A DNA stretch of 10,192 nt. Source: Acidobacteria bacterium UBA2994 (GTDB taxonomy: Bacteria; Acidobacteriota; Vicinamibacteria; Vicinamibacterales; UBA8438). Made by a program: the position numbers and the translations under genes. The notes beneath the pieces were generated by a model. It was not told the origin of the DNA and made no database searches. It saw nothing but the letters and a program-made list of their open reading frames with translations. The stretch spans positions 1-10,192 of the forward strand of contig DEAA01000067.1 of assembly GCA_002346545.1 (NCBI GenBank), read 5' to 3'. Positions 7,022 to 10,192 of the stretch are shown here, in pieces (the first letter of the stretch is position 1; the number at the start of each line of letters is the position of its first letter).

Positions 7022-7384
7022 TCACACCTCGTCGAACCAGCGCACGACGCCGTTTGCGGAGTGCGCGGCCCGGAGAGCTTCACAGGCGGCACCGAGCGCG
7101 GCAGCAGCCCGCTGAAGCTCGGCGGCAGCACTGACAGTTCCGGTCGCCCCGTCCCCTCGGTTGTCCTCGCCGGCGTAGTGCTGACCGTCGACGACGCGTG
7201 AGTGCCAGGCTCCAAGTTGCTTGCAGACCTGTTCGAGATCGTCGGCGGTCGCGACCAGTTCAGCGAGAAGCGTGTAGGAGTCAAACGGCGCGGGGACGTC
7301 TCGGGTCGAGTGTGCGAGGATTCTCGCCTGCGCTGAGAGCTCGCGGGCGACCTCGACCTGGCGGTGTTGTTCGTTCTCGGCCAT
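7022..7384 (-). CDS. Hypothetical coiled-coil-like plasmid protein
   Basis: A 120-residue soluble, acidic, alanine/glutamate-rich protein, predicted almost wholly helical. Two heptad-like stretches (about residues 38-60, LLAELVATADDLEQVCKQL, and 84-108) flank a loop with HYAGEDNRGDGATG. No signal peptide, membrane segment or catalytic motif is visible. The ATG at 7384 has a GAGAAGG ribosome binding site upstream. It lies between the partition genes and a truncated gene. Proteins of this appearance are common near mobilisation genes of actinobacterial plasmids (recollection, not a domain match). Function unknown. Confidence 0.75.
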   Translation of the reverse strand: MAENEQHRQVEVARELSAQARILAHSTRDVPAPFDSYTLLAELVATADDLEQVCKQLGAWHSRVVDGQHYAGEDNRGDGATGTVSAAAELQRAAAALGAACEALRAAHSANGVVRWFDEV

Positions 7385-7595
7385 GCCTTGACCTTCTCCG
7401 GAATCACCGACACGGCTGAGGCGCTGAACGCCCCGGCCGCGGCGTGGGTGGCTACTGCTGGTCGTCGCGGGGCTTGTAACAGTTCCTAGTGAGCGCGCAG
7501 CGGGCGCATGCCGGGCTGGCGGTGTACGCCGGTGATTTACTCAGCCATTGCGCTGCCTCTCCCCCGTGTCGGCGCGCATCGGTGTGGAGCTACGC
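7385..7595. other. Intergenic stretch with a short cysteine-containing frame
   Basis: This 211-nt gap between the 120-residue protein gene and the parB-like gene holds no gene I can support. On the minus strand an open frame (7452-7589) encodes a protein-like end with C-x2-C-x5-C and finishing KPRDDQQ, but it lacks an ATG/GTG start. The only well-placed ATG, at 7548 (seven nt after GGGAGAGG), reads Met-Ala-Glu-stop. It may be the decayed 3' end of a lost gene. Confidence 0.3.
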
Positions 7596-7619
7596 ACTTA
7601 CGGACTTACAGACCTACGG
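7596..7619. repeat. Three tandem octamers at the end of the parB-like gene (candidate centromere half)
   Basis: ACTTACGG, ACTTACAG and ACCTACGG are contiguous. They are the reverse-complement orientation of the octamer (consensus CTGTAAGT) that forms the array upstream of parA. The parB-like stop codon (7598-7600) lies inside the first unit, and the units encode the last residues RRSVSP. Sharing of one octamer by both flanks of the par locus suggests binding sites for its ribbon-helix-helix partner. Confidence 0.6.
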
Positions 7620-8008
7620 AGTTCTCCTTCCGTGGCGCCGGCGAGCTTGTCTGCCCGCTCCAGCAGGAGGTCGATCGCGACTCGGATCAACGTATTTTCG
7701 GTGATCCGCTCCCCCCCTGCCCCCTTGGCCCGGTTCAGCCGCCGAGCTTCTTCCGTGAGCTTCGCGTACTGGTCGGCCCGCAGCCGGGCCTCCTTGCGCT
7801 CGAAGGAGCGATAGCCGACCCGCGTTGCCGGGGCGGCGCGCGCGGGCTCAGCAGTCCGCCGCGGCGCTCGCGGACGCGCGTGCGCCTCTGGAGCCGGTAT
7901 CGCCGGCGCGGGCATCGCCGGCTGAGCGGCCGCGACGGGCGTTTCGGGGACGGACGGCTCATCCTCGGGGAGGCGGCTGAGCATTGCTGACAGGTCGGCA
8001 CGAGCCAT
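7598..8008 (-). CDS. Small ParB-like partition/DNA-binding protein (ribbon-helix-helix type)
   Basis: A 136-residue protein in two parts. The first half (about residues 15-64) is a disordered, Pro/Ala-rich linker. The second half has a ribbon-helix-helix-like pattern: a basic strand YRSFERKEARL (66-76), a helix about 77-94, and a second helix with RITENTLIRVAIDLLLERA (101-119). This matches the small centromere-binding partners of type Ib ParA proteins, not classical large ParB. Its ATG (8008) overlaps the parA stop by 1 nt (TAATG), so the two are translationally coupled. It probably binds the octamers flanking the locus, stimulates ParA and autoregulates. Family sequences diverge strongly, so the call rests on fold pattern, size and position. 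The C terminus is partly encoded by octamer repeats. Confidence 0.78.
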   Translation of the reverse strand: MARADLSAMLSRLPEDEPSVPETPVAAAQPAMPAPAIPAPEAHARPRAPRRTAEPARAAPATRVGYRSFERKEARLRADQYAKLTEEARRLNRAKGAGGERITENTLIRVAIDLLLERADKLAGATEGELRRSVSP

Positions 8009-8667
8009 TAGACGGCCTCCGCTCGCTGGGGTTGATTGGCCCAAAGCGCCATGAGCTCCATTGCGACGTGGGTGTAGTCGTAGATCGCGTTGGCGTTCTG
8101 GCGGGTGTCTGGGTATTGGGTAACGACACGGCCGGCAAGCGGCGCGTCGGCGTGGGCGGCGTAGAGGCGAATGTACTGGCGGAACCGTGGCAGTTTCAGC
8201 CCCTCGTCGACGAGCTTTTCCCAGTCCTCGAGCTGGCCGGCGCGGCGTCGGTCGATCTTGCTGAGCAGTACGCGGTGCGGGATGCCTCGCGGCGCGACGT
8301 GCTGGCGGATTGTTCGGACCATCGCCGGCGTGTTCAGCGGCTCGGGGTTGAGGGGAAGAATAACGAAGTCAGCGACCTCGAGCACCGCAGAGAGGACGCG
8401 GGTGTCCTCGAGGCTGCCGGGGGTGTCGACGAAGATCGTGTCGAAGTCCAGCTGGCGCAGGCGCGCGAGGTTGTTCGGGTCGGCGTCTGCTGCGAAGTCG
8501 AACGGCAAGTCCTCCCCCGCGTTCTCGGCCCACCAGGTGGTCGATCCCTGGGGGTCGACGTCGACCACGAGCACCCGGGAGTGCTTGGCCATGACTGCGG
8601 CGAGGTTCATTGTGGTCGTGGTCTTTCCGACCCCGCCCTTTTGGCCGACGAGAGCGACGATTCGCAT
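8008..8667 (-). CDS. parA: ParA-family plasmid partition ATPase (short, type Ib-like)
   Basis: A 219-residue deviant-Walker ATPase that positions plasmid copies on the nucleoid. It has Walker A KGGVGKTT (residues 10-17, with the signature lysine 10), the A' motif DVDPQGS (36-42) and Walker B DTIFVDTPG (Asp81). There is no N-terminal helix-turn-helix, so regulation is likely by the small partner protein, as in type Ib systems. The ATG at 8667 is chosen because translation then begins MRIVALVGQ, right at the first strand of the fold. Longer frames upstream would translate the repeat array and are rejected. The ribosome binding site is weak (GGATG). Stop and next start overlap by 1 nt (TAATG). 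About 50 nt upstream the octamer array begins. Confidence 0.93.
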   Translation of the reverse strand: MRIVALVGQKGGVGKTTTTMNLAAVMAKHSRVLVVDVDPQGSTTWWAENAGEDLPFDFAADADPNNLARLRQLDFDTIFVDTPGSLEDTRVLSAVLEVADFVILPLNPEPLNTPAMVRTIRQHVAPRGIPHRVLLSKIDRRRAGQLEDWEKLVDEGLKLPRFRQYIRLYAAHADAPLAGRVVTQYPDTRQNANAIYDYTHVAMELMALWANQPQRAEAV

Positions 8668-8720
8668 GTGGTCATCCAATCGGTTTGGGTTGTCAGCTGT
8701 GCGGAGCCAGTTCGGCGTGC

Positions 8721-8887
8721 CTGTAAGTCTGCAAGTCTGTAAGTCTGCAAGTCTGTACGTCCGACAGTTCGAAGCTAGCAAACTTTGTAAGTTTGGCACT
8801 TTGTGACTTACAGAGTCTGTGTGTCCCACAGTAACAGACATACTCGTCTGTAAGTACCAGACTCCGTATGTCTGTAACTCTGTCAGT
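8721..8887. repeat. Octamer repeat array upstream of parA (candidate centromere/operator)
   Basis: Six contiguous 8-mers run from 8721 to 8768: CTGTAAGT, CTGCAAGT, CTGTAAGT, CTGCAAGT, CTGTACGT, CCGACAGT. Further looser copies follow at 8848-8855 (CTGTAAGT), 8872-8879 (CTGTAACT) and 8880-8887 (CTGTCAGT). An inverted copy, ACTTACAG, is at 8806-8813. The region is AT-richer than the genes around it. Iterated short sites upstream of a type Ib parA are known to serve as centromere and promoter operator in other plasmids. It also ends inside the stop region of the 77-residue ORF. Confidence 0.72.
8779..8795. promoter_or_regulatory. 17-bp palindrome inside the parA upstream region
   Basis: CAAACTT-TGT-AAGTTTG is a perfect 7-bp inverted repeat with a 3-nt centre, containing the TGTAAGT core of the octamer. 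It separates the tandem block (8721-8768) from the scattered copies (8806-8887). It may be an operator or array centre; no convincing -35/-10 pair could be fixed beside it. Confidence 0.4.
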
Positions 8888-9116
8888 TGCCACGACTGGG
8901 TCGCCTCGGACTGGGGAGGGGAAGGGTGCGAACGGTGCCCCTCCCTGGGATCATTCGGTGTACCGGGGTGAGCATGTCGACGGAACCACATACTCGTCTC
9001 TTGCACGCAAACCAATGCGCGTACTCGGCCAGTTCTTCGGCCGGTCGCCGATTTTCTCGGTTCTGGAGTGTGTCGTCGTGCCTGGTTGCGCGGTTTCTGA
9101 TGAGCGGGATGCTCAT
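8883..9116 (-). CDS. Hypothetical 77-residue protein downstream of ardC-like gene
   Basis: The ORF starts at an ATG (9116) with AAGGGA 7 nt upstream and only 17 nt after the ardC-like stop, so the two are probably cotranscribed. The product is basic, with a middle helix-like stretch PAEELAEYAHWFACKRRV (about residues 25-42) and a Pro/Arg-rich tail; no known family is recognised. Its stop codon lies inside an octamer (8880-8887). A strong inverted repeat (8914-8945) falls within the tail-coding part. Start signal and position favour a real gene, but the tail could be read-through of intergenic DNA. Confidence 0.5.
   Translation of the reverse strand: MSIPLIRNRATRHDDTLQNRENRRPAEELAEYAHWFACKRRVCGSVDMLTPVHRMIPGRGTVRTLPLPSPRRPSRGN
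8914..8945. repeat. GC-rich inverted repeat (possible hairpin)
   Basis: GGGAGGGG (8914-8921) and CCCCTCCC (8938-8945) are perfect 8-bp arms around a 16-nt loop. There is no T-run on either side, so a classical terminator is unlikely. It lies within the 3' part of the 77-residue ORF, just before the octamer array, and could limit transcription from the ardC-like operon into parA. Confidence 0.35.
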
Positions 9117-9133
9117 ACGGTCGTCCCTTCCGT

Positions 9134-10021
9134 TCAAGCCGCGGCGGTCGCTGGGATGTCCGTGGTGATCGCGTCTGCGAGGGTGTGGGCGGCGCGTAGG
9201 ACGTTGGCGGCGGTGGCTTTCACGGTGTCGGTGTCGCAGTTGCTCCATCCGGCGACGTATCCGACGCTGTAGGCGCTGGTGTCGAGTCCGAAGACCCCGG
9301 CAACGATGTAGGCGACGCTCTCGGCCTCGGTTTCCTTGATCCCGCGGTGCTCGACGTACTCGGCGTGATCTTCCTCGGCGTGCAGGATGACGTGGGCGGC
9401 CTCGTGAAGGGCGGTCTTGGCTGCCTGAGCGGGGGAGAGGTCCGCGTCGATCACGACGCGCTGCGTGCCGTCGGTGGTGGTGTATCCGTTCGCGCCTCCG
9501 GCGATCTGCTCGCGCTCGACGGTCCAGCCCTTGCCGGTGAGGTAGTCGGCCACGGCGTCGAAGATGCCCGCGGGGTCGTCTCCGGTGAGCTGGCGCGCAA
9601 TGTCGGCCGGGTCGCCCGCTTCCTCGTCGATGAGGTCGGTCTGTCCCATGTCGAACACAGACACCGGGAAGAATCGCACCCGGCGCTGTTCCTCCTCCTC
9701 GCCGGTCTGCTCGTTCTCGACCGTCTCGCGCACGTCGCGGCCGCCGAAGATGCGGATTCCGCGCGCACCCTTGCGGACCTGGCGGTTGAGCTTCTGCCAC
9801 GTCCGGTAACCGGCGACGTGCGACGCCTCGGGGCACTGGGAGAAGATCAGCAGCAGGTTCCCCAGGCTGTAGCGGTGGAACGACTGCGCGAACGTCAGGA
9901 ACCGCGCCCACGTCTCGGACTCACGCAGCGCCTCGACCTGTTCCGCGATCGTCGCTTGCAGGGCCTCGGCCTCGGCGCGACGCTCCTCGGGGCTCTTGGT
10001 GTTCTTGACTGTGCGTGCCAT
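9134..10021 (-). CDS. ArdC-like protein: ssDNA-binding N-terminal domain plus zinc metalloprotease-fold domain
   Basis: A 295-residue protein of the ArdC family. Plasmid ArdC proteins protect incoming single-stranded DNA from restriction during conjugation. The N-terminal domain (about 20-125) has the hallmark RYSLGNLLLIFSQCPEASHV, then GYRTWQKLNRQVRKGARGI. The C-terminal domain has HEAAH (206-210), a zinc-protease-type motif, followed by a Glu-rich segment KETEAESVAYIV with Glu234 as the likely third ligand. The linker (about 100-115) is acidic and low-complexity. The ATG at 10021 is chosen because GGTGGAGG lies 8 nt upstream; a GTG at 10036 sits inside that ribosome binding site. It is followed by the 77-residue ORF and the par region. 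Family call firm; the antirestriction role is by analogy. Confidence 0.9.
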   Translation of the reverse strand: MARTVKNTKSPEERRAEAEALQATIAEQVEALRESETWARFLTFAQSFHRYSLGNLLLIFSQCPEASHVAGYRTWQKLNRQVRKGARGIRIFGGRDVRETVENEQTGEEEEQRRVRFFPVSVFDMGQTDLIDEEAGDPADIARQLTGDDPAGIFDAVADYLTGKGWTVEREQIAGGANGYTTTDGTQRVVIDADLSPAQAAKTALHEAAHVILHAEEDHAEYVEHRGIKETEAESVAYIVAGVFGLDTSAYSVGYVAGWSNCDTDTVKATAANVLRAAHTLADAITTDIPATAAA

Positions 10022-10192
10022 GTTCGGAACCTCCACCTAACGGGATTAGTACTATTTGCGTCTGTCTCACCCCCACGTTTTTTGCCGTGAAGGCGGTTTA
10101 CCGCCGCTAGGGAGGACGGCCGGAGTGCAACCCGGAGGGCGGCGGGGGAGAGAGTTTCGGCGCGATGTGAGGGAGCGCAGCGACCGCGTGCC
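10022..10192. promoter_or_regulatory. Upstream region of the ardC-like gene
   Basis: No gene is visible. An AT-rich patch holds the palindrome TAGTACTA (10047-10054) about 26 nt before the start and a T-run at 10078-10083, suiting a promoter, though no good -35 could be set. GGCGG-TTTA-CCGCC (10092-10105) can form a short hairpin. The rest is purine-rich plus-strand sequence with no open frame. Confidence 0.3.

Noticed and set aside
8721..8768. CRISPR array
   Set aside because: The units are 8 bp and contiguous, with no spacers, and sit at a partition locus.
8668..9015. Extended N terminus of ParA reading through the octamer array
   Set aside because: The translated repeats give periodic peptide (LQTCRLTDLQTY-like) unrelated to ParA; the fold begins exactly at the ATG at 8667.
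8883..9911. 342-codon minus-strand frame overlapping the ardC-like gene
   Set aside because: It reads the ardC-like gene out of frame and is extremely Arg-rich; only its last 77 codons, with their own start signal, are kept.
10022..10192. Origin of transfer upstream of the ardC-like gene
   Set aside because: Position beside ardC made it tempting, but I see no recognisable nick-site motif or long inverted repeat, and no relaxase gene is in the window.

Overview
The window is GC-rich DNA (about two thirds G+C). It has frequent GTG/TTG starts, 1-4 nt gene overlaps and purine-rich ribosome binding sites. Together with the protein families, this points to an actinobacterium, most likely of the order Micrococcales (Microbacteriaceae-like; inferred from protein style, not proven). 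A ParA/ParB-type partition locus, short iterated DNA repeats and an ArdC-type protein indicate a plasmid or other mobile element. Almost every gene is on the minus strand, so the biology reads from right to left.

Right part, plasmid backbone (about 6840-10192): an ArdC-like antirestriction/ssDNA-binding metalloprotease-fold protein (9134-10021); a 77-residue hypothetical protein; an array of 8-bp repeats (8721-8887); parA (8008-8667) and a small ribbon-helix-helix partner, parB-like (7598-8008), coupled by a 1-nt overlap; a second short array of the same octamer that runs through the parB stop codon (7596-7619); a 120-residue coiled-coil-like hypothetical protein; and the first 26 or so codons of a gene cut off near 6842.

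Middle, scar region (about 6120-6842): the only convincing plus-strand coding remnants. An internal piece of a SulP-family anion transporter joins directly, with a frame change at about 6641, to the last 66 codons of an ACR3-type arsenite transporter. Neither could be functional. They mark a deletion/recombination scar between backbone and cargo.

Left part, cargo (1-6117): a compact minus-strand cluster for extracytoplasmic redox and metal handling. It starts with a 48-residue membrane ORF and a secreted/anchored DUF6153-like protein with candidate operators in front of it. Then come a membrane-anchored DsbA-like thioredoxin, an FAD/NAD(P)-dependent oxidoreductase, a CopC-type copper-binding protein, a 44-residue ORF, signal peptidase II (LspA), a small DUF6804-like membrane protein, a TlpA/ResA-like lipoprotein thioredoxin, CcdA and the start of ResB. 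Most junctions overlap by 4-20 nt, so translation is probably coupled. The logic appears to be: LspA matures the lipoprotein thioredoxin; CcdA carries electrons across the membrane to it; ResB (with a CcsA/ResC partner expected beyond base 1) attaches haem to apocytochrome c; DsbA and CopC handle disulfides and copper outside the membrane. This assembly is inference; each family assignment is read from visible motifs.
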